A DNA stretch of 64,000 bases from Cyclospora cayetanensis (lineage: Eukaryota; Apicomplexa; Conoidasida; Eucoccidiorida; Eimeriidae): the NCBI RefSeq assembly GCF_002999335.1, contig NW_020312757.1:1-64000 (forward strand), in the 5' to 3' direction. Below, in pieces: positions 21,521 to 33,600 of the stretch; the stretch's first letter is position 1, and each line of letters starts with the position of its first letter. Position numbers and translations under genes: made by a program. The notes beneath the pieces are model-generated. The model made no database searches. It saw nothing but the letters and a program-made list of their open reading frames with translations, and was not told the DNA's origin.

Positions 21521-24340
21521 GATGGATGCCAGATTTTCCGTCCAGTAGTGTCCCCTTGCAGGGATACCCAGGCGTACAGCTATGGGTTCCGCTGCACTGG
21601 TAGCTGCAGCAGCAGCTGCAGCAGTTGCTGCAGCAGTTGCTGCAGCAGATGCTACCGCTGGACCAACGACACTAAAGAACCACACCACAGGTTGCTGCAG
21701 CGGCTCAGATACAGCTTAATGTGAGATTGCGCTGCTTTGCAACTCTTACTTGATAGATACAGCATGAGACACACAGAAACAAGCTTGATGCATTAGCAAT
21801 TGTCGCTGTGTTGTCGGTGCTGGTGCTACGACACCCACACCCCTGCGTTCTCTATCCTCGTGCACCCGTATGTATGTGCCCCCTTTTCCTGTGCCTGCCG
21901 TTGCTGCTTCCCTGCCGCGAACACAGGTGTCGCTGCTATTCCTGCTGCCCCTTAATAATGTTAAACAATATCCGGGCAAATCCAGGAGCAGCAGATACCG
22001 CCCATAGAGCTGCTTTGCGGAACCGTGCAGCACCAGGATCAGCAGTGGCAGCAGCGCGACTTTACACCGGAGAAGCAGCAGCGGCAACAATTCTGCTGCA
22101 GTCCTCCAAGCGTGTCATGGCAAAGCAGCTGCTGCAACACGGCGAGAGGAAAAGACAGGAGTCTTGACGCCAGGGTGCGGCTGCTGCTGCTACCGCTGCC
22201 GCTGCTGCTCCCGCCTGGCGCCTGCTCCTGCTCCTGCTCCGGCGGCGTAGCCGCGACAGCAGCAAGGGCAACATGCTATGGCGCTGCTGCTACTGAGGGC
22301 TTTTTAATCGTTGAAAAACTAAAGAATTGGAGCGACAAATATTCGAGGGGGCGTATATAGAACAGTATGAGTAGATACAGCTACAAGAAGCAAGGGTAAG
22401 CAACTTGGTGGGCCCGATACCAGTGGCAGCAGCAGCACCAGCGGCAGAAAGCACCGACAGCTAGAGCCCCGGAGCTTTGGCTGATTACTGTGCTGGCGTT
22501 TGAATATATATACTTTAGCTAGCTAATCTAATTGCTGGTGGAAGTGTGCTTCTAGATAGCTGGAGTTAAGGCATTTGTATCGAGAATTCAAGTTGAACGG
22601 CGCCCTTGTTTGTCGGGCTCTCTCCCTCTTTTAGTGTGTCTCCAAAGCAGCATAGTGGTCTGCAACGAGGAATATGGGTCAAATGCTGAGGTGGCTCATA
22701 ATGCATAACGCATCTGCTTTTACGAGGCCGCACGGAAACGCGGAGTGCACTAAAGAAACATCGGATCATTGCTTGTCTTGCCGCTTTGTATGAGGCGAGC
22801 GAGTTGACAGACTCATGCAGCTCTTAACGCTTGCAAGAGGAGATATGCTCATGTTTTTGGCAGCGGCTAAGGACAATCCTTCATAGTTTCTACAACCGGA
22901 TGTTGCGCATGTGCGTGCAGCTTGGGGTCACTGGACTATCCTCGGAACATGCCTGAACCTAAGAGCTAGCCACCCACATGCTGTGAACTCAATAAATACT
23001 TGCTGTGTGCAACTTGCTGCAGACCCTCTAGGAGCACTTACTTCACAGGAGTCATGCTAGGGGCGTCAAGACACTTCTAGTAAGGGTCACTGGCCTTGTA
23101 GCGCTGTTTTGCGCGCTCAGCTGGACTAGCAATATCTTTTTCGGCGCATGCTACACTTCAACTCTTCGTTGGACTAGTGATATTTAACTAGACGTAGGGA
23201 GGAATTAGATCTGGTTTGTTTGTCGGTGTGCCTAACTTATTGCAGAAAAAGTATTACATTACCTGTGAGTTAGGACTTGTGGACAAGTAGCTGTGAAAGC
23301 GCAGAGCGCCTAGAGGATCCAAGTACACGCAACCTAGCTGCCATAATCTCCTAATTCCGGGAACCCTGAGGGGCGTGGGTAGGAGGAAGCAGAGAATTCT
23401 CTGGGAAGCACCTAGCGACTTCCTCAAAATCTTGTATTTGATCTGGGGCTAGCCGTCTCCTCGCGGAGGCCGTGAATAAACGCTATTTTTTACATAATCG
23501 CGAGGTTCGATGCAGCTGCTACCTGCCCTTTCACGGCCTGTGGATGCAATTGAGTGTCAGGCCTGCATGTACATTTTCTAGTTTCGACGAAGCTATTCGG
23601 TGATTCAATAATATGTTTTGTAAATCGACAGCAGTTCAAGTACACTCACCGGCGCTGAAAGCTGAAGGTGGCACAGCGCATGTGTGGGGGCCAGAGGCGT
23701 GCCTACAAGTTGGTGCGAGCACAGGAGCTGCCAACCGGTGAAAATAAATGATCTGTCAGCCGATAAAATGCTTGTGGATGCACCAATAAGGCAATGCTAA
23801 CCAGAAGTGTACAGAGGTCCTGAGGATGGACATGAACTTGGGAATTTCATCGGCTTGTGATGTGCCTAGGCACCTGGCATTTTACCCCGCAAATAAAGAG
23901 AGACAAGTGATTTTTGTGGCATTTCTGTTGGAGAATCAAGCACATTAACGTTGGCTTGACTCGCCTGGATTGAGTCTCCTGCGAGTAGAGATAAAGTTAC
24001 TTCAAGCCTTCGTACGAAACTTGACAGAATGGCCTCCCCCGACATATGCTCAGCAGCCACTTTAGAGAGAACTGATATAGTGAAGAAGCGAAGTTTATCA
24101 GTAGACCGGTTCATTGAGAAAATAAAGCTGTGGTTCGTCAGGGTGAGTCACAACATGCACTATAAGCTGCTCCATCAGTTATTTTTTCCGGGTCTTCCTA
24201 AAAGTAACGTTAGGTGGTCGCAGGATGACCACCCACTCCGTGTTCCTAGCCAGTGAAGAACCTGAGGCTTCCGGAGCCAGTGAGCGCGACTTCGAGTTCG
24301 TATATCAAAGCTGTCAACTGGCCCTAGCCTACAGTCTACG
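21521..24340. other. Gene-poor region 5' of the cyclin
   Basis: The first 0.8 kb is still CTG/CAG-rich. It includes a small ATG frame at 21958-22167 (+, 69 codons, Ala-rich, ending in a basic KRQES tail) with no family match; it may be a fragment. From about 22400 the DNA becomes AT-richer and repeat-poor. I see no gene or RNA there. It may include the 5' LTR and leader of the retroelement further right, but no LTR pair could be recognised by eye. Confidence 0.4.
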
Positions 24341-24700
24341 ATGAGCAAGAAAAGAAAGCCAGATATAATCCAAGCTCCCCAGCTGCCACAAACAGCTCTC
24401 AAACAGCGCAACTGTTTTTATTGTGGAAGATTGAGCCATATAACCTGGGAAAACGCAGAAAGGCACAGATCTTTAGCAACGGGTTTGGGCCTAGCGGAAG
24501 CACGCTACTTTGCGAGCATAGAAGGCGCATCAGGAGATAAAACGTCTCGCAAACGGGCTAAATTGGATCTAGCTGCAGCTGGGGACCCAAAAAAAGGTGC
24601 GCGCAGAGGTACAGTCTGCCTGTTCAATCGCTATCACAGTCCCCAAGACTCAGGTTTGCTGACGGGCAACAGAGCAAAAGGATTGCCAAGGTTACGGTAG
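24341..24700 (+). pseudogene. gag-like fragment with degenerate zinc knuckle
   Basis: An ATG frame of 119 codons contains CFYCGRLSHITWEN, which matches the retroviral CCHC knuckle (CX2CX4HX4C) except that the last Cys is replaced. Basic stretches around it (KKRKP, SRKRAK) fit a nucleocapsid. Its position just upstream of the RT remnant supports the reading. The missing fourth ligand means the knuckle should not bind zinc normally. Alternatively it could be an unrelated short ORF. Confidence 0.5.
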
Positions 24701-25093
24701 GTGAATGCCTCTTCAAATCGTAATTTGATTTTATGAGCATGGTCTGTGAGTTCTACGTTGGACCTAAGCACCAGACATAATCCTATAAAGGCCATGGCTG
24801 ACCCGGTAGAAGACGCGCAGGCGTTCACAATTGCAAGCTTTGAAGGCTAGGGTTCCTCAAAGCGTCAGGAAAAGGCATTTTCTGGTCTAAAAAAAAATAT
24901 GTTAGCTAGCATGTCTCGAGTAGGCTCGCTGCGTGAAGAAGGATAGTCAGAGGCCTAGTACAAGCGGCTCAGCAGCGCAGGTTGAGAGGGCCACTTGAGA
25001 ATGCTTCCCTCGAATCGGCTTTCTAATGGATTTTGCAAAAATTCTACTGGAAGTACAATAGAGGAACAGCGGGAATAAACAAATCTAAAGGAC

Positions 25094-25409
25094 TTTGCGG
25101 ATCTGCTACACAATGACAAGCTGCCAGCAGGCTGGCCACCTGCTAGTCGTTCAGCGCACCGTGTTGAATTACTCTCTACGTCGGCCCCAAGCAATAGTTC
25201 ATGGAATCAGAGGCTCTCACACCATGAGAGGAGATTGAGAGGCACCGGGATGATTTGTTGAAAAACCCAAGTGCAAGAATCGACCAGCACTTTTGGGCAT
25301 AACCCCGATATTGGTGCGGAGGAAGGATGAGGGGTGGCGCATGGTAGTTGAATTCAAGACCCTGAAAAACCTTAATGCTAGGAAGAAGTTCTCGATGCTT
25401 CCTTGGTGA
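25094..25409 (+). pseudogene. Reverse transcriptase fragment (Ty3/gypsy)
   Basis: Three frames are needed in about 320 bp. First, FADLLHNDKLPAGWPP followed by HRVELL matches the family's LPxGLPPxRxxDHxIxL entry to RT. Then EEIERHRDDLLKNPSARI matches the helix before the fingers. Then ITPILVRRKDEGWRMVVEF matches family SPVLFVKKKDGSWRMCVDYR. The conserved Asp of the VDYR motif is Glu here (VVEF), and a stop follows at 25407. The palm with the YxDD catalytic motif is absent. Confidence 0.85.
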
Positions 25410-26099
25410 AATACTTGTCAAATTAAAGCGATCAACATTCTACTTCACACTTGACTCCACAGACCCCGTCTAACAAATACTTATTCGCTCTGATGGCGAG
25501 CACAAAACAAGCTCCACTAGCACTCGCAAACGCGAGTGCACCTGAATGCCTCTTGAACTTTTAAACGCCCAAGCTCATCTACAACTGTGAACTACTCGGG
25601 AATTTCGAGGGCTCAGCAAGGAGGGCTGGATGGCGATGTTCATGAGCGACGTTCCAACGTTCAGCTAGGGTGTTCAAGTCCAGCTATAGCACCTACGGCA
25701 TGCGGTACAGCTGCTGCAGGGTAAGCAATGGTATGTGCAAGCACATAGCTGTCTGATACTATGAAAACATATGTGCTTGTGGAGTTTCGTGCTCTGCTTG
25801 CAAGAATTTAGCTATTTAGCGAAAACTGCGGCATCCAAGGCGTGACCTTTACCTTAGCGCACACGCAAAAGCATTAAAGCGGTTATGCACTTGCATATTG
25901 CTATCTAATTGTCATTTATTGGGCTTGGGCAGATCGCTGCTCGTTGAACTAATCTACTTTGAAACAACGCAGTCTGTAGCCTAAACAGCGGTGCGGAGGC
26001 GTATGCCGCCACAGGGATGCTTATCCGTCGCCTTCAAAACTCTGAAGTTTCACTGATTCTAGAAGAAAGATGCGTGACTTATATGCGTTCTACACCCAT

Positions 26100-27155
26100 A
26101 CAGTTGATAGTATTTTCAAATTACACAGTGGCAAAAGGATGAAACAATACCATGTTGAGGATGGCCTGCTGTTGTTCAAAACAAAATGGACACCTCGTCG
26201 AGTGTTCATTCCAGCTGTGGTCAACGGTGCCGCTATGCATAAGGCACATGATGATATTCTTTGGGGCCATGGTGGGATTGAGGTACACAAGAAAAGCTCT
26301 CATGTTCCTTCTGGTAGCCTGGAATGCATCACGCAGCAAAGCAATATGCTTTTTTTGCTACGGTTGAAAGCAGCCTAAGCCGCGCAAGTTTTCTAAAACC
26401 GGCCTTTTGCAAAGCCTTCTGCATCATAAGAGTATTTGGACTGATGTGGCCATGGAGTCCGTAGCTGGACTGCCGGAAGTCAAAGGGTCAAGATCGCGTC
26501 GACGACGCTGCTTACAGACTCAGCAAAGATGCTAATTTCTCCCGCGTTTTAGCTCTTTTATGGCTTCAGACGCGACTCAATCACTTTAATATCATGTGTG
26601 AAAGCTTTACAAATTTCGCGAAAGTATTATTGGGAATGGATTCAAAACTTGTTTGTTTGTCCTCGAGTGCCTTTGTGGCCCGCCTCCCAATTTAACACCA
26701 TACGACCACTGTGAACCACACGAAGGGAGACTGAAATATAGAGTACACCGGCCGCACTCTTCTGTACTATTTGCAACTCTATGCTCATAAAAAACTCTGC
26801 TGCTTGGCTTGGTTCTGTTCCTTGTGCTGAGTGGGCTTATAATGCAACAAGTTATCTACCCACTATTCGCTGGCATCCCTGGTCTACGGTGGGAACCCCC
26901 TTTCTGATACAGACCCAGCGCTGCTGATTTGGTGTCAGCAGCCACCGGCAGCTACTTTTGGTAGCTGAAAGATCCAGAAAATAGCGGAGTGCTCCACGCA
27001 AATGTATGCGCGAAGTCAAGAGAGAAGGAATTCTTTTTACTGGCGGTCGGAGGTGTGTTTCTTTCCAGGAGATTTGGTTAAGGTGGATAGGCAGTTCAGG
27101 AGGGCACCAGAAAGAGAAGAGCTGATGAAAAGTGTGGCATTTGACTAGCACTCTG
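26100..27155 (+). pseudogene. Integrase fragment (Ty3/gypsy)
   Basis: A 103-codon frame gives YHVEDGLLLF and KAHDDILWGHGGIEVHK, the HxxxH half of the integrase zinc-binding domain; the CxxC half is not visible. After a frameshift, KTGLLQSLLHH and IWTDVAMESVAGLPEVKG match the GLLQPLPIP..WxDVSMDFVxGLP start of the catalytic core, then AAYRLSKDANF (family DRLSKMAHF). The DD35E region is badly eroded (LSSSAF remains). AEWAYNATSYLPT matches the EFAYNxxxHxST block, and FFPGDLVKVDR the C-terminal FxxGDxVxVxR module. A chromodomain could not be identified. Confidence 0.85.
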
Positions 27156-30100
27156 AAATTCTCCAAAAGTTCTCTTGCTTATTCTACCGGTTTGCGCCTA
27201 ACTTTAAGGTGCCACACAAGCATCAAGATTGGCTTCCTGAAGAAATTCCCAAGACTTTCCTTATTTTTCGCAGACGTCGCTGTACATGTATGTGACCAGC
27301 GTGGAGGCGAAAGATACACAGGAAGCCGTGGAGGAGCTGGACTCTAGGGTCATTGGTCGCCTAGATGGAAAGGGGAGCATTTACGGGCTTTATTGCATGC
27401 GGGAGAATTTGTCGCTCTGTTTCGGCTTACAACGCTAGTCTCAATGAAAAATATTTCTTGCGTTGCTTGGTAATCATCTTTCCGCAGCTGTTATTCTACC
27501 TGAACCACCAGCCATCGTTTATGGGTTCTGCTAGAACCACTTTAAATTATTACTTTTACAGTATTTTCTACCCTCAGATTAATGTGCAGGGCCTTTGAGG
27601 TTTGTTGTTTTTACATTCTCCTATTGGCCTCTTCACTATTTCGAAAAGACTCTGCTGCATGCGCTGGCTCTCTCTGCACGTATACATTGATCTATGAGGC
27701 ACACAGGCACTGCTAAACTAGAATTTACTCTGATTCACTATACGCACTCTACTCATGTTCTGTTTTCACCCATAACATGCCTCATACACTTTAATGCTCC
27801 GACAATAGCAAGCCACCGCGACGCCGCGGTTGGGTTGGCTTGATCCCTTGTTTGCTATTGTATGTCCTTTTCGCTTTCTAGTTTTTTTCCGAGCGGATGC
27901 TCATTTTGCTTTGTCATTCTGACTCTGTTGTGGGTCCACTGGGGGGTGATGATAGGGCTGGGACGCTTTCTCTGTCGTACACAGAGTTCGTCTGGACGAG
28001 CACGTACGGAACAAACGCACGTGTTTTTAGAATGGCTCAAAACAGATGAATCGGTATAAGCTACATTTAATTACTTTCTACTGCACTATTTATACTTGAA
28101 TAAGGATCAGTTTAGATTTGAGTGATTGGTTGCAACTAAATATACCTGATTATTCGTTGAGCAGAGTTAGTTCGATAGAAGAAGATGCAATGAAGTGTGT
28201 GTGTACTCTGTCAAAGTAAACTAGTTGTGAATGTTCGCGGTTCATTACTTACTTATGCAGCTACGTGTACCCTAGACTCCCCTCCTTCCTCATGTCGGCA
28301 ACTCTGACTGACGCTAGAAGGAGAAGGCTGTAGTTCTTTTGGAAAATACAACAGCATCGTTTTACATTTGTATTGAGTCTGGAGACATTTTTTTTCTCTA
28401 CAAGGTCCCTGGAAGAGAAGGCATGTAACTTTCCATATAAGGCTCTACGTAGGGAAATATTCCACTCTAGACATGATGACTTAATATAATGTCAGTAGAA
28501 AGTTTTGAAGTCCTGCTGGAAAAATCCATCCCCCCTCCATGACACTCATTGCGGGTTTCGCCTTAACGAGGATCAGAGGCAGGTAGCTAGGCCCCTTGGG
28601 GGATGCTGCGCTTGTTGCACGTAGCAGGAGCGTGCAGTGACGAGCACACAGCATCGATTCTTATCATATTGAGCCCACTACCTGTACGCAACAAATTGCA
28701 AACACGAACAGCCAAACCATGGGACTGCTATTTTCCCGGTAACTCTTTGCTAATATACTGTGGATTAGAAATTGCTGAAGTGTAGTTTTGCCCGCTGCAC
28801 TAGTGGTTTTCCCGCATGCAGTACCACAAGACGTAGTAGAGATATGCAGAACTAACTAAAATAGCGGCTTTTATCCACACTATCAAATTGGTGAATGTAT
28901 GGTATTACTGCTCTTTGAGCCCACTAGGTACAGAATGAGCTTAGCGCCAAGCTAGGATTGTGATTGTGTATACTAGTTCCCGTGCGCTGCGTAGCAATCT
29001 GCATATAGATTTTGGGCGAAGGCGATAAGTGCTTTAAGGATGCAGCTTCTTAGTGGCCTGATGTTGTTACTTTTCTGGCCTGAAACCTTGTTAGGTTACT
29101 TTGAGCGCGGAGGTACAGTGGGCCGCGCTTAGCTACCCATAGGCACTGTCAACTGTACATATATCTTAGCTAAGAATTAATACAGAATTGGCTGCTTTGG
29201 GGGTTGGCTCTTTATATATGTTTTCCAATCCATGTTTTAGTGGCTTCCAACGCATATTCTAGACGAGGGAGCGCCACAAGGATGAGGCAATTTCTCAAGA
29301 GGAACAGGTGGAAGCCCTTCTCAGTGTAGACAAAGCTTTGAGGCTCGGCTTCTTTTTCTTGATATCGGGTCTGAGTGTGTCCCCCATATACATACGTTTT
29401 CCGAAGCCTTCAGCTCCTGCAAGATGGCAGGGCCACAAAAGGAGAGCTCTTTCTACTGTGTATTCGCATGAGTACAGCACTGGGAGAGAACACAGAAATA
29501 GTGAGCTCGTGTCTTTGCTGGACGGGTGGCCTTTTCTGCATGCCGACCAGCCTGTCTTCACCGAAGCAGGGCCCCATCTGCAGCTCGCCGCACATCCCGT
29601 GAGTCAGGGGTCGCAAAACAGGAAGAGTCGTTGATGCATTGCATGCAGGTCGCCTGATCCTTCGCAGCAAAACCCCGTACCTAAACACGCAGCAGCCAGT
29701 CTTCCCGGTCTGGTGGAGAAGGGTATTCAAAAATCTGTGAGGCTGCTCACATTGTGTCCGTCAACTTCCAAGCTTGGCCGTCTTCCTCTGAAGGGGTCAC
29801 GTCCGAACACTGTGCACTTTGTCACACTTACCAGTCTTCTAAGGGCGAAGCGACTGGGCGGCTGAACTGTAATTTCCAACTACACGGACTTGCACCGCGC
29901 CTTGATGGTTCCCGACCACGGCAAGCCTTGGCCATAAGGCTGCCCTTGATTGCCTAAAGCTTGGCTTAGTGCTTTTCTACGTAGGGTAAGACCCAATTGC
30001 CGTATTGCTCATTCTGTCAGGCGGCTGCAGTCTCCCGCTGAGCTGGCAAACTATAGCAACAAGTAACGGCCGAGACAAGAACATTTATCCCAAAAGCAAA

Positions 30101-30640
30101 CACTAAAAAATGAATTCCCCTTTGGTTTCTCGGGATTCTGAGAGGCGAAGATCGGACCTTAGTTTCAACAGGAAGCGGCATTTAGCCGCATGTCCGCAAT
30201 GCTCTTTATTGAGCTAGCTACTTCTCTGGCTAGCCCCCCCAAACCCTACGGGCACTAATTTCGAGAAGGCCTGGTGAGACAGCCGCTACTCAGATAGCTA
30301 GCTGGAAGGCCTCCGGACGAAGGAAGAAATGTAAGGCTGGACACATAACGAAATAACAAAAACACTTTTTGCCAAGCGCTTCGAGGCCCAGCAACGCCTC
30401 CACTAGCAGCAGCAAAACATATGACAAGGCACTTTCTCTGATGGTCGCTCGCAGAATATCCTCTGGCGCACAAGCCTCCTAATGCCGCCGCATCTCCATC
30501 GGCATTCATTATTGCTTAGTGGGCATTGCTGTTGCTGCTGCTTCCGTGTTTCTGGCCCGTTTACCGCCGGAGCAGCAGCCGCACCAGTATCGTGCTGTGC
30601 AGAAGAGGATGTATTTCCTGCCGCTCATGCAGCATCTACG
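27156..30640. other. Gene-poor, AT-richer region
   Basis: No conserved gene is seen. A + strand frame at 29308-29634 (108 codons) has no family match. Just after it (near 29810-29860) lies a CALCHTYQSSKGEATG-like peptide that recalls the CxxC...K end of an integrase zinc domain. It is too short to call and could be a second retroelement scrap. The right end, from about 30250, is the 3' flank of the giant Gln-rich gene. Confidence 0.4.
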
Positions 30641-33600
30641 TTAAGGATTTCGTGCAGCGCCGATGTACCGATCAGTCTGCACCAGGGCCGCCATAAGCTG
30701 CCGCGCACGCCGGGAGACTAGGGGCCGTAGCATGCAGCGCAGCGGTCCCAGGCTATCTCTGGGGATTCGAAGACTTCCCGAAGTAATTCCAGCAGCAGTT
30801 ACATTGACTGGCGGATCCCAGGGGGGCCCCTGGGAAGGCGCCCCGGGCGAAGGGCCTCCCCCTCTAAAGGCCCCTGCGCGGGTAATATCCTGGATCCACA
30901 AGTCCCTTACGTGCCCTAGGAGGCGTATCAGTGGCAGGACGGCAGCAGAACTGAGAACAGCCGGAGACAGCGAAGACGCGACATGCGCCAACAACGCTGC
31001 AGTGTCCTTATCAAGCAACGCTACAGTCGCTGCCGAGGTGCTCAGAGACAGCAGCGCAATAGCATTTTCCTCGGCAGAAGTACTGTGCTTGTTGTGCTTG
31101 CTGCCGCTGGCAGCGCCAGCCGAGCCTGCAGCCACCCCAGCAGCAGCTGCTGCTGCTGCTTTCGCGACGTGTACCGAAGTGGGGCTTCCTTTGGCGGGCT
31201 TTGCTTCTATGGCGTCTGCTGCTGCCAGCGCTGCCGTAAATATGCTATCTCTCCATGTAGGAGTCTTCCTTGAATCAGCAGCCGACGTCCCCATTCCAGC
31301 AACGGGTGCGGTGGAACCAGGCGGAGGCGGAGGAGGGGCAGCGAGAGTGCTGGACCCCTCCGCTTTGGCATAGGGTCCTACAGTGCATTCGCATATTCTG
31401 TTCATGTGCTTGCCTGCAGAAGCCGCTGCTGCTGCTGCTGCCAATCCCGCCGCTGTCGATACAATGGCTACGGGCAGTGGAGACGGTGCTCCAGGAATCT
31501 TTCGCAAGTGGCTTTGGTTTGCGATGGTGTCCGACACGTCAGAAGAGGCTGCTGGGGTCCCGGTACGGCGGAATGCCTCGTGCTCTTCGGGTAGCTGCTG
31601 CAGTTGCTGCAGTTGCTGCAGTTTCTGTTGGCGTCGCTGCTGTCGCTGCAGCTGCAGCTGCCGCTGCCGCTCTTTGTGTTGCAGCCACAGTTGACGCTTG
31701 TGTTCGAGGTCGTGGATTTGCTGCTGCCTGACAACCGTAACAGGGGGAAGCAATCGCGCCAGCTGACCATCAGAGGACAGAGCGAGGCCCCCCCAGCTGC
31801 CCCCGCAGGACGGGCAACGAGGCCTCCCAGGAAGAGGCGTCCACAGCATATCGGCTCCCGTGGGAGCATACAGTTGTTGCCAATCTGGAGCTGCACATCC
31901 CTGCTGCTTATCGGACGATGGCGGAGCTCCCTCTGTCTTGGTCTCGCGTAGTTGCTGATGCTCCGCGTTGAGTTGGTGCTCGCTGCACGGCGGCGTGCAG
32001 GCCCAGTAGTTCGTTGCTTTGTTGCAGAAATCCCGTATCCATGAAACTTCCTCCAGAGCTCCTGATGGGCTATTCAGGCTAGACGACGGAGCTTGTGAAG
32101 CGCCTCTGATGAGATGAGACCTATCCGAGGCTTCGCAGGGGTTCACAGATCCCTGACTCCCCGCCATAGTTGCCTCTCGAGGAGGTTCGGCTGTCTCGGC
32201 AGCAGCCGGAGACACTGAAGCTGCTGCTGCTTGCTGGTACGCAGCTTGAACCCGTGCAGCTTCCGCCAGCCGCGCGCCTTCCCTGTAGAGGGCTAGCCCC
32301 TCATCAACGTGCTGCAGCAATCGCTGCTGCTGCTGCTGCAGCTGCAGCCACCGTTGTTGCTGCCTTTGTTGCGCCTCGTATTGCCGTTCCAGGAGGATCT
32401 CCACGGCCTGTTGCCTGCGTTGCAGCGCCAGCTGGTTCCGCTGTCTCCGCTGCTGCAAAGCTCCTGAAGGCCTCAGCAGCACGCAACGAGGCCTACGGAG
32501 AGGGCCTTGCACAAGGCTCTCTGAAGGACCACAAGATGGTCTTCCCAGCAGCGGCTTGAGGCTCCACGCCAGGAATATCAGGGCAGCCTTGCATGCAGCA
32601 GCAACAGAACAGCCTGCTGCTGCTGCCTCTGACGAACGCCGTTTCGGAGGGCCCTCGATCTCACATAATCCCATTTGGATGTTTGCATCCTCTCCTTTCC
32701 CTGATGCAGGCAGTGCTACGGGCTTGGCTTCAGGCACTGCGCTGGTGGCTGTGACACTTGGCCGCTGCCTTTGCTTTTGCCTGAGAAACGACTTCCAAGC
32801 TCGGCGAGACATGAAGGGAAAGCCGAGGACCCACGCGCTTCTTAGCTGGCTCAAATGAATTTTCAAGGAGGGTTCTGTCACTGCACTGAGAAGCAGATCT
32901 GCCAAAAGAACGTTCTGTGCATTCTGCTGCACCTCTGTGCGCTGTTGCTGCACCTGCAAGTTGCTTCGCTGCTGCTGTTGTTGTTGCTGCTGTAGCAACT
33001 GCCTAAGCACTTGTCTGTACTTCCTGCTGTAGCTCTTCCACTCGTAGATGAGCTGCGCACTGACGGCTTCAACAACTGCGGGATCACGAACATCAGACTC
33101 CGCCCCTCGGGCGGTCCAGTGGGCAGGATTAGGCTCCATGCTGTTGCCGCTGACGCTGAGGCTGCTGCTGCTGCTGCCACTGTCAAGGTTAAGTCGCCTT
33201 GAAGCCGCCTCGATCCACCGAGCTGCCGCAGCAGCTGCTCTGCGGGATGCCGATAGACGGCTAAAGTTCACCATGGCTTGGAAGGCGCAGTCCTCCTCCC
33301 CGGGAAATCGCTGCATCGGGAAGGGCTGAGTGCTTGTGCAGCTAACGGAGACAATGCTGCAAAGCTGGAGATCTAAACAAACAACCGACAGGTTCGCGTC
33401 GGGAGGCACCACCTGCAATTCGCCAAGCTGTCCAAACGCTTGCTGTCGCTGCTGCAGCTGCTGCCGGTGCAACGCCAGGAGGTCCATGCGGAAGCTCCCG
33501 GAGGCACTTCTGTGGAAGGCTGCCGAGCGCACCTGTTCCTGCATCTCCTGATGCAGCAAAAGCTGCTGCTGCTGCACAGGCAGATGCCGCCAGAGCAACT

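Larger units (their letters stand above)
24341..27155 (+). mobile_element. Decayed Ty3/gypsy-type LTR retrotransposon (gag-pol remnants)
   Basis: Ordered remnants of a Ty3/gypsy polyprotein lie on the + strand: a gag-like zinc knuckle (near 24413), the N-terminal reverse transcriptase (25094-25409), the integrase zinc-binding and catalytic regions (about 26100-26905) and the integrase C-terminal GDLVKVDR module (27068-27091). The order RT before integrase is that of Ty3/gypsy and not Ty1/copia. Reading frame changes at least five times and stops occur, so nothing is expressed as a full polyprotein. Only about 700 bp separates the RT and integrase remnants, far less than the rest of RT plus RNase H needs, so an internal deletion is likely. 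LTRs, primer-binding site and target duplication were not found. Confidence 0.85.
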
